A DNA stretch of 64,000 nucleotides from Bactrocera neohumeralis (GCF_024586455.1 NC_065919.1:12750368-12814367); one strand, 5' to 3'; shown: positions 46,901 through 58,955, numbered from the stretch's first letter. Numbers and translations are program-made. The notes: a model not told the origin generated them from the sequence alone.

Positions 46901-49900
46901 TGGACTAGTTGGTATGTTCAGACAGACAGGCGGACATGGCTAAATCGACTCAGCTCTTCGCGCTGATTTATTATTGTTATTACACCTTATAGGTTCTCCG
47001 ACATTTCTTTCTGTGACTAACTTAATATATCATGTTCAGGGTATAAATATATATATATATATACTATATACGTGTTTAATATCGTTATTATATCAAATCG
47101 ACAATTCCCATCATTCTTTTAAAATTAAATTAAAACAAACTCTCGTGAATATTCCAATAAAACTAAATAACATACTGCAACATTTAAATCGGACTAATAA
47201 TTTATCAATTAGATTAATGAAACTAGAGTAAACAAATCATATGCATTTATAAGTGTTCCTTACATGGATTATATATCATTCTATGTTTTCATATATTCTT
47301 TAATTGCACTTACATTTTCTCTTAAGCCATGACTTATATTATATTATTAAATACATATATTTGAAAATTTGTACTACGTCCAAATATCTCCATTGTATAC
47401 CGCTTATTTACTTTTATTAAAAATAATTTCCATATGTTCCTTCTTATTCGCAGGTTCCCCATATCCGGGTCAACCAGGTGCTTACGGTCAATATGGTTCA
47501 AGTGATCAATACAATGCCACTGGTCCACCGGGCCAGTTTGGTCAGAGCCAAGGACCACAATTTCCACCACAAAATCGAAACATGTACCCTCCTTATGGAC
47601 CAGAGGGGGAAGCGTGAGTGCTATTTTCTCTACTTCTCCATACATTGATACCTAATAGCCCATATCTTGTTAACTACATAACAGATCAGTTATTACAAAA
47701 GTATTGTTTTCTAACACATTATCCAGAATAACTGGCTAACTAATTATTAGAATTTAATTGATTGTTCCGCATTATATGTATTGATTTCATTTCCCCCTTT
47801 CTACCTTTTAGTCCTCCACCTGGTGCAAATCAATATGGCCCTTATGGTAATCGTTCGTATAGTCAACCGCCACCGGGTAGCTCTCAAACACCTACACCGC
47901 CTGGTTCGGCGGTAGGTGGAACTGCTGGTCCACCGACTGGTGGTCCGCAAGCGCCAGGCGGCGGTTATCCGCCAGTTGCTCCAACTCAACAGGATTATTA
48001 TAGGCCGCCCGATCAGGTGAGTTACGAAGTTTTGCTTGATATCAAAACGTATGTTATTGATTTTACATTTACTTTATTTTCACATTAGACGCCGCAACCA
48101 CGTCGACATCCGGATTTTGTGAAAGATTCTCAACCCTATCCAGGTTATAACACCAGACCTCAATTATATGGTAAGTTCACTATTCTACTGATCTGTCAAT
48201 ACCCTTATTGTAAATCATAACTGATTATATTTTTATATTATAATAAATAGGGGGTTGGAGCGGTTCAACTCAATACCGTGGGCAATATCCTTCTGCACCC
48301 TCGCCACAAGGTTGGGGTAGTGCACCACCACGCACAGCCGCACCGCCTGGTGGCGGTCCACTAGGACCTCCAAATCAACAGTCATCTGCCGCAGTGCAAT
48401 GGGAACAGCATCGTTATGGCCCCCAACAGCCTCCACCTCCGCCACAACAGCAGCCACCATACCAACAACAAGGTCAGCAGCAACAGCCACCACCACCACA
48501 GTGGGCACAAATGGCAGGCACTGCACAGCCACCACCCCAAGCGAGCGCACCTGGCACAGCGTTGAGGCCATCTAGCGGAGGTCCACAGCAGCCACCACAA
48601 CAACGGCCCGGTATGCCACCACCACCCGCCCAGCAACTGCCTGTTGGCCCGACGTCCAGTCAAAACATGACAAAGCCACCTTTTGTGATGCCACCGCCAC
48701 CTCAAGTTGGCGGCACAGGTTCTCCTACTTGCGGTCCACCACCATCTATAGCACCACCCAGCACAGTTAATGCGATGCCGTCAGTTATGGGCGCGCCTGT
48801 TGCTGGTGTGTCCAAGCCACCGGTCTCCGCCGTAAACGCTGTACCACAAGTCGGCTCTCCCGGCCTACCACAATTACCAGCACAACAGCAGCCCCTGCAA
48901 GCTCAGCCACAGCAACAGTTTCCAACTCCTGCTGGTACCCAGATCATTAAAAAGGAGATTATTTTTCCGACGGATAGCGTTGAAGCCACCACACCCGTGT
49001 TGTATAGACGCAAACGTTTGGCTAAAACCGATGTTTGTCCGGTGGATCCATGGCGCATATTTATGGCAATGCGCTCCGGTCTATTAACAGAGTGCACCTG
49101 GGCGTTAGATGTATTAAATGTGTTGCTCTTCGATGACACAACGGTACAGTACTTTGGGCTGGCGCACTTGCCTGGCCTGTTAACTCTCCTTTTGGAGCAC
49201 TTCCAAAAGAATCTCGCAGAGATGTTCAACGATAGCGACACGGACGTTGATCATCATAGGGGCGGCAGTCGAAATGCACGTATAGTACAAATCTACAACC
49301 GCAAACAAAAACATCAACAACATGGCATCAACGAAGTCGTCGAGTGTAACAACGATTACGACAAATACAAGTCGTTTCAAATGTCAATAGTCGATGATGA
49401 AGATGAGGGCATTGATTTAGGCCAGATACGTGTGCTACCAAATCCTGAAGAGAGAATAATGTTGCTTTCGCACACACCCAACTACACAATGATGTCGCGT
49501 AAGGGCTTGCCAGTACGTCTGCAACCGGCGGAAGAAGATATTTTCGTATCGAACAGACAGAAGGACTGGGACTCGGAGGAGGAGCCCATCTATGAGCAGA
49601 CAAATGTGACTGAACCCACTGGTTGGAGTTGGACGTATGGTTTTGCGGATCGCAATGCCAAAGATGGCATTATCGACGTGTTCAAGTCGGAAATTATAAA
49701 CATTCCATTCGCACGTTTCATACGTGGCAGCAACGAAAAGAGCTGTAGTAACAGTATAGGTGCGACCAAGTCGTCAATGAAAACTAATGCAGAAGATGCG
49801 AATAATGCTGGAACCTGCGAAACAAGCAGTAAAATTGTGAAAAGCGAGCAAACGGAAGACGGAAGCTGCCCAGAGGATAGTAGAGTGGAGCATGCGTTTA

Positions 49901-52206
49901 ACAAAAAGCGACGATTATTCAACAACAGCAACAGTAATAACAGCAGCAAATACGGTGGCTGCGATGGTAGCGGTGCAAAGAGATCTAAATTGAATGACGA
50001 TGAAATTGCATTTGCGCAACCTGGTCTCATCAAAAAGGAACCCTCAGACGCTGCGCTCGTAGAGAATTCATCAACAGCAACTGATAGCGACTGCCGCGAG
50101 GTCGATATGGAAATTGAGTTACTGCCCCAACAACGTCTAGGTAATTGCGGCGGTGCTAGCGTGCCGAAAAACTTTGATCCAATATCGACAGTGCGAGATG
50201 CAGCACAGGTGTTGCAGCGACGGCGTGCATCTACGGTAGAAGAAGAGTGCTATACACGTGACGAAGCCAGTCTTTACCTAGTTAGTGAGTGTCAAGATGC
50301 GCTGGCGCGTCGCTGTATCTGCCTATCAAACATCTTCCGCAACCTGACATTTGTGCCCGGCAACGAAACTCTCTTAGCTAAATCGCGCCGCTTCCTCGCT
50401 ATCCTTGGTCGCTTGCTGCTGCTCAACCACGAACACTTACAGCGAACGCCAAAAACGCGTAATTATGATCGCGAGGAGGACACTGATTTTTCAGATTCAT
50501 GTAGTTCACTACAGGGAGAACGCGAATGGTGGTGGGATTATCTAGTTCACATACGCGAAAATATGCTCGTCGCCTTGGCGAATATTGCCGGCCATTTAGA
50601 ATTGTCACGCTACGATGAACTCATCGCACGGCCACTGATCGACGGCCTCCTGCATTGGGCTGTGTGTCCAAGTGCGCATGGTCAAGATCCATTCCCATCT
50701 TGTGGTCCAAATTCTGCGCTTTCGCCGCAACGGCTAGCGCTCGAAGCACTCTGTAAACTTTGCGTTACAGATGCCAATGTCGATCTCGTTATAGCAACAC
50801 CACCGCATTCAAGGCTGGAAAAGTTATGCGCCGTGTTGACACGTCACCTGTGTCGCAATGAGGATCAAGTATTGCGGGAGTTTTCCGTTAATCTGCTGCA
50901 TTATTTAGCCGCTGCGGATAGTGCTATGGCACGAACAGTGGCGTTACAATCTCCTTGTATCTCATATCTTGTGGCGTTCATCGAACAAGCAGAGCAAACA
51001 GCTTTAGGCGTGGCCAACCAGCACGGAATCAACTATCTGCGCGAAAATCCCGACTCGATGGGAACTAGTTTGGACATGCTACGACGTGCTGCCGGCACGT
51101 TACTACATCTGGCCAAACATCCGGACAACCGATCGCTATTCATGCACCAAGAACAACGTCTGCTCGGTTTGGTGATGTCAAATATACTCGACCAACAGGT
51201 AGCACTGATTATATCCCGTGTATTATTTCAAGTTTCGCGTGGCACTGGTGTAGGGGGACCGTCGATGATGCCGTCACTGGAATATCGCTTCCAACAACGG
51301 CAAACTGAGGAGAAAATCACCGCAGGCGAAAAGCACAACGCTTCCGGTAGTATTGGCAGCAATGATGTAAAAGTGGAAAATAAAGTGGAAACAGCATCGA
51401 CTGCCGCTACAGTAACAACAAATCCGCCACAATCTGCGGCAAATGCGGCAACAGCACACACCACACCTCATGTAGTAATAAGCGATATTAAAAGTGAGGA
51501 ACTACCAGCAACTGCCAACGACTTGAACGATGCCAGCACCATCAACGCAAATGGTAACAACAGCACCAGCAGTGCGAGCAACCACAACACCAGCGACAAT
51601 AGCAACGATCCAGCGTTCACGCACAAGTTGCCAGCAGCAGCATCTACGCCTACAGTGATGAGCAAGTCTCAAAACGCTTGTACCACTGTCGATGATAATA
51701 GTAATAGTAGTAACGCTCTGGCGCCCGCAGCGGCTTTGTTGAACGATGTCAGCAATAGCAGTACCAACAGTAACAGCTGCGGCACAGTAAGCAGTAACAG
51801 CAATAGTAACAGTATAAGCAGCGGCAACAACAACACCAACAGCAATATGCACATAAAAAATGCGATTGAGAACGCCAACGTGAATGCGCTAGGAGCAATG
51901 GCTCCTATGCTGGCCAGCAGTGAAACGAGTCATTTGCAGCCAAATCTGCTGAGCAGTAATGGCAGTGGTAAGAATGTGATCAGCGCACCTATACCCACTA
52001 TTAATGCAGCACCACTTACGAATACCAGCAACAACAATGGTAATGGGACGGACAGTCGAACCAATGCGCAGGCATCCGCAGCGTTAACGGGTGCGCCGAC
52101 GCGATCGCCACCTCCGCCACCACCACCAACGGCAAACGCAGCAGCAGCCGCGGCACCATCCGCACCCACAGCTCCACCAGCAACTACAACAGCAGCAGTT
52201 GCGTAG
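40841..52206 (+). CDS. osa: osa (eyelid, BAP250; ARID1 homologue), exons 40841-52206, N-terminus outside window
   Basis: Osa is the ARID-containing subunit that defines the BAP form of the SWI/SNF (Brahma) nucleosome-remodelling complex. It acts in the nucleus and, in flies, modulates Wingless and other signalling targets. Twelve exons join in phase: 40841-40997, 41110-41610, 41720-42466, 42561-42739, 42805-43050, 44422-44638, 45300-45482, 46024-46203, 47454-47613, 47812-48016, 48089-48170, 48251-52206. They give about 2270 codons ending in TAG. Counting from the first residue here, 1-528 is Pro/Gly/Gln-rich, about 560-655 is the ARID DNA-binding domain, 684-1200 is again low-complexity, about 1200-1955 is the conserved BAF250_C region, and the rest is an Asn/Ser/Ala-rich tail. 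From memory of Drosophila Osa (about 2716 residues), roughly 450 N-terminal residues are missing and must lie upstream. Identification is very secure; the exon 7 start is the weak point. Confidence 0.95.
41110..41610 (+). CDS. osa: osa exon 2 of window
   Basis: Starts after TTGTGTAG with AQNHPISRPSSNQSS and ends at TATTCTCAAG before GTAAGC, phase 1 to phase 1. Encodes Pro/Gly/Gln-rich sequence including a glutamine run at about 41239-41262 and the conserved PPPPHMHGVYKMGGPGQSPG. Confidence 0.93.
41720..42466 (+). CDS. osa: osa exon 3 of window
   Basis: Starts after AACGATAG with GSYPPRPQYTPSGY and ends in phase 1 before GTGAGC. It contains the conserved SPRPLNYLKQHLQHKGGYG segment, the PPHHMGPPHGPTNMGPPTS run and DEVSQQSTLSNASA. 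Frames continuing into the flanking introns are artefacts. Confidence 0.93.
42561..42739 (+). CDS. osa: osa exon 4 of window, with two possible donors
   Basis: Starts after AACTTACAG and encodes SGEDPQCTTPKSRKNDPYSQ then SHLAPPSTSP. Two canonical donors lie 9 nt apart and in the same phase: GTAAGTCCT after 42730 and GTAAGTTGC after 42739. The second keeps VSP before QVFN, which fits the Drosophila sequence better, so I used it. Confidence 0.88.
42805..43050 (+). CDS. osa: osa exon 5 of window (ARID, first half)
   Basis: Starts after TATTTACAG with QVFNSHG and ends at GTCGAG before GTATGC, phase 0 both ends. Encodes SDSLCKLYEMDDNP, WLDKLRAFMEERRTPITACP and PLDLYRLYIYVKERGGFVE, i.e. helices 1-4 of the ARID fold. 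Confidence 0.93.
43051..44421 (+). other. osa: osa intron splitting the ARID domain
   Basis: 1371-bp AT-rich intron between GTATGC and ACACAAAAG. The acceptor has no pyrimidine tract directly before it; the nearest T-rich stretch is about 25-45 bases upstream (AACTTGTTATGTTACATTTC). No mobile element or open frame of note inside. Confidence 0.8.
44422..44638 (+). CDS. osa: osa exon 6 of window (ARID, second half)
   Basis: Starts with VTKSKTWKDIAGLLGIGASS and continues SAAYTLRKHYTKNLLTFECH, completing the ARID domain. It ends with KAASVPSP and one base of the next codon before GTAAGA. Frame and homology fix the start at 44422 despite the weak acceptor. Confidence 0.9.
44756..45085. mobile_element. 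MITE derived from a mariner, inside an osa intron
   Basis: 330-bp element with terminal inverted repeats of about 28 bp. The left end TTGGGTAGTCGAAAAAGTAT and the right end (reverse complement TTGGGTAGTCGAAAAAGTCT) both continue with TTCGTATTT. TA flanks both sides (44754-44755 and 45086-45087). No transposase remains. The left interior (AGAGACATTATTCCATTAGT then GTAAA) is closely similar to 17808-17826 in the mariner relic at 17668-18200, so it is an internal-deletion derivative of that family. Confidence 0.88.
45300..45482 (+). CDS. osa: osa exon 7 of window (start uncertain)
   Basis: Encodes GSSNSQDSFPAPGAAANASI then DGYPGYPSGYPG and QMQRPPSQSNAQTPHAG; donor GTAAAT at 45483. Two AGs 3 nt apart (ends at 45296 and 45299) are both in phase. 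However, the frame stays open upstream and encodes GGAIALENTNASTMSAG, which resembles Drosophila sequence at this place. The true exon may therefore start near 45240, where no AG exists. Confidence 0.75.
46024..46203 (+). CDS. osa: osa exon 8 of window
   Basis: Starts after CATCCATAG with GNTQTAAVGDNISVSNPFDD and ends in TPVSRTP plus one base before GTATTA. Shorter than the Drosophila counterpart, which as I recall has a long Gly/His/Gln-rich insert in this region. Confidence 0.9.
46765..47045 (-). repeat. Palindrome-headed dispersed repeat in an osa intron, reverse orientation
   Basis: Read on the minus strand it begins TATACCCTGAACATG at 47045, then contains AATCAGCGCGAAGAGCTGAG followed by TCGATTTAGCCATGTCCG, CTAGTCCAATAAA and ATGAAAACTGATCAAAACGC. 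It is opposite to the transcription of osa. The 3' hairpin end is missing. Confidence 0.7.
47454..47613 (+). CDS. osa: osa exon 9 of window
   Basis: Starts after TTATTCGCAG with GSPYPGQPGAYGQYGSSDQY and ends in MYPPYGPEGEA (phase 2) before GTGAGT. Confidence 0.93.
47812..48016 (+). CDS. osa: osa exon 10 of window
   Basis: Starts after CTACCTTTTAG with PPPGANQYGPYGNRSYSQPP and ends QQDYYRPPDQ in phase 0 before GTGAGT. Confidence 0.93.
48089..48170 (+). CDS. osa: osa exon 11 of window
   Basis: Starts after TTCACATTAG with TPQPRRHPDFVKDSQPYPGY and ends NTRPQLY plus one base before GTAAGT. Confidence 0.93.
48251..52206 (+). CDS. osa: osa last exon (BAF250_C region)
   Basis: Starts after AATAAATAG with GWSGSTQYRGQYPSAPS. 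A Pro/Gln-rich part is followed by the BAF250_C region: VLYRRKRLAKTDVCPVDPWR, FMAMRSGLLTECTWALDVLN, then after a less conserved acidic linker EREWWWDYLVHIRENMLVAL, ARPLIDGLLHWAVCPSAHGQ and ALIISRVLFQVSRGTG. Nuclear-localisation-like basic stretches occur (NKKRRLF, GAKRSKL). The tail is Asn/Ser/Thr/Ala-rich and ends TTTAAVA before TAG, close to the C-terminus I recall for Drosophila Osa. That supports this stop as the normal one. Confidence 0.95.
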
Positions 52207-52539
52207 TACATGACGATGTTGCCGACGTTAGCAGCTGTGCCGGCAGTGTCAGTGCAACAGCAGCAGCAGCAGCAGCAACAAGAACACTTGCATATACATG
52301 AACAACAGCATCTTGGTGTGGATCATCATCATCTACACCACCAGCAGCAACATCACTATGCCCAGCTGGATGGGCATTATCAACAGCAAACGGCGACGCC
52401 ACCACCACCACCACCACAAACATCTCCGCAGCCACACTACCATCTGCCGCCATACCACTATCACTGGAGCAAGCAGCAATCACCTCTGCAGCCACCAACA
52501 GCACATCCTCAACCTCATCAGCCGGAAGATGCACACTAG
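52207..52539 (+). other. osa: In-frame open extension behind the osa stop (possible readthrough)
   Basis: Directly after the TAG at 52204-52206 the same frame stays open for 110 codons to a second TAG at 52537-52539. It encodes a Gln/His/Pro-rich sequence (HHHLHHQQQHHYAQLDG, PHYHLPPYHYHWSKQQ) similar in character to other parts of Osa. The glutamine and histidine runs mix CAG with CAA and CAT with CAC. It could be a readthrough peptide or just repeat-rich 3' UTR. Confidence 0.35.
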
Positions 52540-55500
52540 ATGTCTCTATAAGCGTGATTCGTCATTTATTACAACAGAACAACGTAGCATTCGTAGCGAA
52601 GTAGAACTAAGGTATAACGGTTATGACGTATATGAGCAAAGTCAATACAAAATGCGGAGATGACTTAGTTGTCACAGCGACGTTTAAGTAAAAAAAAAAC
52701 ATTTACCATCCTCGCGTCGCTGCATCTCTCTCCTCCTACAGTTGTATATGCCTAGAGGAAATAGCAAATAAATTAAATATATACATATATATGATAATGG
52801 TGATCAACCTTGTAGATATAGTAACATGAGTAGTTTTTAGTTTGTGTAAAGAAAAGTATGTCTCACTTTTTGTATTTTTATTATTATTAATATTATTTTT
52901 GTAATATTTTAAGATACTTCTAATTTCATACCTATGCTGGGATATAGAGTTAATAGAAAGAAATATCAAACAAACATTTGACAAAAACATAAACAAATAT
53001 GCATTACTAACACATGACATAAAGCGACTTAAAGCAAGCTCTACGCTAATGCTAAAAGGAAAAGGAAAGTGGATTCAAGAGAACCAGACGTTATAACATA
53101 ATGTATACAGAACCGTTGAAATCGAATAAAATTGCAAAGGCTTTCTTGTTGGAACGCATCCAAAGACCAACTATAGCGGTCCTGCATATCAAAAGCGCCG
53201 CGCTTTCGTTATAAAATATTTGCAAAATTTTTAATACATATTCGCAGTTTGTTTAGTGTTCGAATTATCAATTAATAGCAGCATTAATTTCGCTAAGGAT
53301 GTACACATGTAAATAGCTCAAAATTATTGCTCTGACCCAAATCTAGTATTAAAAATCTATAATAATTGCATATTTTCGATAGGTTTCCTTTTTTTCGTTT
53401 TTTTTTTTTTTTTTTTTGTTAATTTTAATCGTTTCTCGTTTCTCTGCAATTTGTATTTCGAATCACACATGTGATTGGGCGAAAAATACCTTCGTATGCT
53501 GTCTCGCACTGCGCACTCCCCCACAATAAAATTATCAAATCTAAGAAGCGGCATTAACATAAAACTGCTCTAGTTAGGGAAGGAAACTAATTAATAACAC
53601 AATATTTCCATTATTTAGTACAAAAATCTGAAAGTAACGGTATTAAGTGTGCACAGAACGCTACTAGCTAATGGTAATCTTCGCATGTCAATCAAAATAA
53701 GAAATTTAACATTGTTTTATCTTTTTTCATTTTTTTTCTATTATTTCTTTTTTATTTATTTTTTTTTTTTTTTGCACGTCTTGTTTCTGTTGTAAAATGT
53801 TTGTTATTGTCAACTAGAAAGTAAATTAATTTAAAATTTTAAATTGTCCATTTGAGGTACACTATTTTCTCTTAAACCTGTAAATATGGTTTCTAAAAAT
53901 GTTTCTCTTCTTAATTTCGCTTACAAACTGTGGCCCAGTCACAATCCCATCATATGAACAAGCGCACATGCCCTAACGAAATATCTTATATGTATGTTAC
54001 TGAGAGCAAATTAAAGATTATACAAAATGCATTTCCTCAATATTGAGAACCAATGCAATTTAGAAAATTAATTTCTTTCATATTTATTGATGCTATTTTT
54101 AAAATATGATTCGTGTATAAATAGTGTGCATATACATATATACATATAGTATATATATATATGCAAGTATTTTTTGCATATTAACGAGCAAATGGAACTC
54201 CACACAAAATGTGCATGTAACATAATAATAAAGGAATAAATCTACAAAAACAATGAAAAAGAAATGCAAATGTAAAACTGTGCTTAATATGCAACATAAA
54301 TGATAGGAAGAAAATTAAGTTAATTTCTATAGCTATGTCTAGCTTTTAACTTATTAAATTATATACTACTGTAAAACTACTAAAAAATGTATTGCAACGC
54401 ATAATGAGAGTAAACGATGAAAATAACAAAAACAAAACACTGCAATTTCAGCATTAAAAAAATTATCCATATATATGAAAAATGCTTAAAAAATTAACCA
54501 TAAAACAATTAATGTTAGATATGTATACAAGTAAATATATATAATTGTATATGTAGTAACGTACGTAGCTGTAAATCAATATTGCTTACAACTGATATAA
54601 ATAAAACTAATATTAAATATTAATTGGATTTAAAAAAAAACTGAAATGAAATCGGAAACGGAAACGGAAGCGTGATAGACGGTGTATAGTGTGTGGTCTA
54701 GTGCAATCAGCTTGCAAAATAAAAACATATACATATATATATACATAAATGTGAAAACGGTAGATTGACAATTGCGGACGTGCGCTATTTGATTATACCG
54801 ACACAAACTTACCAGAACTTTCATTATTAGGCTTAGTACAAGCGCAATTCGTTGGAGACTTTCATGTTGAATGAAAAGTGACTATTATTTGAGGGCTTTA
54901 GCTGTTTCATCGATCCAATGCGTCAAGTTGCTACAAACTCAACAGCATAAATACGTTAAGGCGGGATTTAAACAAATAAAACGGCTAGCGTTAACATTGA
55001 ATTTAAGTGGGTAGATTGTTGTTGTAAATGATAACTGTCGGTGGCTTAGTTTATAATATTTAAGATACATATGTACATACCATACATACAAACAAACGTA
55101 GGGAGTAAAACTACAAGCAAAAGAGCTGTTTGATTGAGTAAATGAACAAGAAAAATATGAACGCATGTAAGCGTGTAAGAAGCAGCAGCAGCTAAGCAAC
55201 ATAAACCTATAAGTTACCGAAGTACGCGCTTAAGAAAAATAAACGAAAACAAAAAAAAAAATATGATGTTATATAAAAATTGCAAATGAGAAAATAAATG
55301 AACTATGATATCAAGTAACTTATTAGTATTAATAATAAAATACAATAAAAGCATGAATGTGTTAGCATTAGTGAAAGGACTGCTGACTGCATACAGGTGT
55401 TGTTGGGTCAGTAGTTCATTGTGTTAGTAATACCTATGTGGATATATACAAACAAACAAGTAAGAAACATGTAATTCATGTAAAAAAGAACTACAACAAC

Positions 55501-58500
55501 AAACAAAACAAAATACATATACTAATTCAACTAAATTTACTGGAACTAGAATTTGCGAATGGACGTATTTGTTGTTTAATGCACAAATATATATATATAT
55601 AGTGCATACAAACTTACATAAATACAAAATATTAATAACTTCAACTTAATATAAAATTATAATTTAAAATAAAAGCTGTAAATGTAATGATTTATTGTCA
55701 ATATTTTTTTTAATAATTTATATTTTAAGTTATAATTTGTAAATGTTTAGCAGTAACATATTAACTTACATACATAAACTACATGTATTGTAATACACAA
55801 TAAAATTAAATGATTAAATGCAAAATACAAAATACAAAACAAAAAAAAAAACACGAATATTTATATACATTTAAAAGTACGTTTGATTAGTTATTGAGAA
55901 AATGGCGTGTAAAATCTTAACACAATAAACTACATACTTATGTGTAAAAAAAACTAATTTTCTTACACTCAAGCTCTACAGACATACATACATACCCAAA
56001 TAGCTACCAAAAAAGACAACTCCCGTTATACGATACACATGTATGTGCACCAAAATAAAATTATAACTCGAATACATTAAAATATGTACATAAATCCATA
56101 TAAGTGCGTGTGTGTTGTAAATACTTTTTTGTATGTACATATGGATTTATGATAGCGCGCAGCAGCCGCTGTATGTCATTCGTTTACGGAACAAACAACG
56201 AATGAAGTCTGATCCGTTTGCTGTACGAAGAGTTAGCAGATAGAAGTCTACACTCGTAATTGGAACCAACCCATATTTGTATTTTTTATTGATATTTTGA
56301 AAGTAATGTCTAACTAGATTTATGCTTTCTGCGTTGCTTCTTTGACGGACAATAACAACGGTTTTTGTTCGCTCGTTGAATGCAACAAATTGTTGGGGTA
56401 AAAACTCTTTTTTTACAATCAGAATAATTCTTTAAAATATTAAATAAATTCTTCTCTGAACATGGCGCGGAGTGAGTAAAAGAGGATGTCACTGAAAGAT
56501 CTGCACTAATGTTGAAATATGTAAATGAATCTCTGTGCTGCACTATATTTCTTAAAAATAATTATTTTTTTTAACTATGATGATAATGATATGATACTAT
56601 ATGTCTAGTGTGGTTAGGGAGATGTATGAAATTGATTCGTCATAATTGCGTAATATATTTTTTTCATCATCTCAACATTTCTGTGTGGGCGTTTGGTACT
56701 CTGAATGGTAAGCTAAATTTTATTATATTTTCATTATTGACAGGTGTAACAAAGTACATAAATACAATTAAAAAGTCGATTTTGTTGTTTATTGTTTAAA
56801 AAATGGCATATGTTTTCTTAATACTTGAATTGAATTAAATAATTGTTTTCTACTTTTTACTTAATTTTATAATATGCATTTTATTTTACAGTGTTTTTTG
56901 ATTTTTAAATTTTTTTAGTTATTTTTTTTTTTTGGACTAAGGCTCGATTTGATGCTAACCGCCTCGTGGAAACACTACCTAAAAAGTAGTAGCGTGGATG
57001 TGGTAACCGTTTATAAGTCGTGTTTTAATAATTAAAGAAATCAGCTGTAAAAATGTAAAGTATTAAAAACACTTACTTATAGTAATTATAAAACAAATTG
57101 AGTGTTAAAATGTTTGTATGTGTATTTTAAGAATATGTAATATAATAAATGTATAAAATGCATACGCAGATGTACACAATATATTTTTTATTAAAACACT
57201 TATTGAATTTAATTTATAATTGCGGCAACTTGGACGAAGTGCATAGATATTTATAACTTCTTCGAATTGTTAATTGATGACTATAAAGATTAAGGCGAGC
57301 GTAATAATATGCTTATGTAGCTGCATAAAAATTGATAAAAGGATATTATTGCATTTATATATTCGAATATGTTTATGAATATATGTAAATACATACATGC
57401 ATACATGAATAAATATATGTACTTACGAATTACCTAAACAAATATAGGCATTTGCTGTGGATGTGCCTCCTGACAAGCCACAACCAAAAGTATACAAAGC
57501 AAATTAAAAGTTAAATTGCGCATACGATGAGACAACAATATTTATAGCACTATAACACAAAAATATAAAATTGAAAAATATATACACATTAATACTCATA
57601 CACATATGAGTAAGAACCAATAATTACTTTTAGTTATTTCAATATAATTGATTGATGTATTTTGCATAAATAGAATATTGTTAGTTTGTAAATCTATAAG
57701 AAAAAAAAATAAATTTTAAATTAGATTATATAAAATAAGAAATATGAATTGGTAAGTCCAATACATTAGACAGACATATTCAACACTTGCTTGGAGAAGT
57801 ACCTCCAATGGGCTTGATGTGAAAAGCTGAGCACTGGTCGTTATGGAGAAATATTCTCAAGTGGTGTGTAATTTAATGCAGATATAAAAAAAAAATAAAT
57901 TACACAAACATTAAAAGCAGATTGAAGCCGAAGGAAATTTGACTAAATCAGATTGTGGCGATTGTATTTAGATGTAGTGGTTAGTGTTTTTAGTATTGTA
58001 ATTGAATGTCACAGGAGAAAACACATGACAAAAGAAAATTTAACGAAAATTATGCTAATACATAATAATATTAAATTAAATAATTCACAAATCTTAATAC
58101 ATATATTCAAAATTCAAAATATGTAAACAAATAAATAAACAAAATATGCATTAACTGCTAAAAAACGAAACGCAGAAAGAATAATATTAATACAAATATT
58201 GTTAATAAAATTCGAGCATTCAAATACGAAGAAAATAAACAAAAATTTGAATGGTCTTAAAACTGAAATAAAAAAAACTATTAAGTATACTAAGTATTAA
58301 CGAGAGTAAACTAAACGATTATTAAAAGATGCTGGCATACTAATAAGTGCAGGATATACATACATACTTAATTAAATTAATGAAAAGTAAAATTAAAAAA
58401 TACTTAATAAACTTAATTATAAAATTACAAGAAAAAAATAATATTACAAAATAAATTTGTTATCATTTATTAAACACCAGAAAGAGGTAAAAGTAATTAT

Positions 58501-58560
58501 ATAATGAAACTTAAGCAGTATGAGCAACACCATATTTAAGGGATATATGTATACATTTAA
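52540..58560 (+). other. osa: AT-rich 3' UTR and intergenic region of osa
   Basis: Very AT-rich, poly-T and poly-A rich, with no domain-bearing open frame. AATAAA poly(A) signals on the plus strand include 53125-53130, 54235-54240 and 54600-54605, among others. TA-dinucleotide and ATACATACATA tracts are common. Which signal is used cannot be told from sequence alone. Confidence 0.5.
53125..53130 (+). terminator. osa: Candidate osa poly(A) signal
   Basis: First isolated canonical AATAAA with less AT-biased surroundings downstream of the osa stop, about 0.9 kb into the 3' region. T-rich sequence follows (TTTCTTGTTGG). One of several possible signals. Confidence 0.3.
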
Positions 58561-58850
58561 ATCCAGCTACACCTTTCTTAGATGCTTGGTCGAGCGATAT
58601 TTTCCGGGCAATGCAGGGTTCTCTGAGAGATCAGTTGCTTCGAACAGTTTTTAAATATTTGGGCGTTTTTATGACAGGGAGACCCTCGAGGATTTGCCGT
58701 TGCCTAACGAAATAAACCGTCATTCTAATTGTATATACCGTTCCCACGGCAGTGGGGTTTACTTAACCGGAACGGATTCGGATTTTTTTATCCAGCAAAG
58801 GACTGTCAACGCGGCACAATTCTGCCGCTACAACTAATTGAATATAAGTT
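58561..58850. repeat. GC-richer island, probable dispersed repeat
   Basis: A sharply GC-richer block in AT-rich DNA, containing CCGTTCCCACGGCAGTGGGG, ACCGGAACGGATTCGGATTT and GGACTGTCAACGCGGCACAA. No open frame survives. I recall closely similar strings in many tephritid sequences, so I read it as a diverged dispersed repeat; the class is unknown. Confidence 0.45.
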
Positions 58851-58906
58851 AAGTCATATTCCATTAGAAGCAGCTGATTACACAAAGTAGAATACGTGAT
58901 TTCCTA

Positions 58907-58955
58907 AATAAAAGATTCTATATGTCCATGAATGTCTTTTTTATATATATTTATT
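58907..58955. terminator. Facing poly(A) signals between osa and Krtcap2
   Basis: AATAAA lies on the plus strand at 58907-58912 and on the minus strand at 58955-58950 (TTTATT on plus). The minus-strand signal is about 180 bases past the Krtcap2 stop, a normal distance. The plus-strand signal could be a very distal osa site or irrelevant. Confidence 0.35.

Noticed and set aside
51228..52534. Several long antisense open frames opposite the osa tail
   Set aside because: They are shadows of CAG/AAC/GCA-rich coding sequence and have low-complexity Val/Leu/Ala composition.
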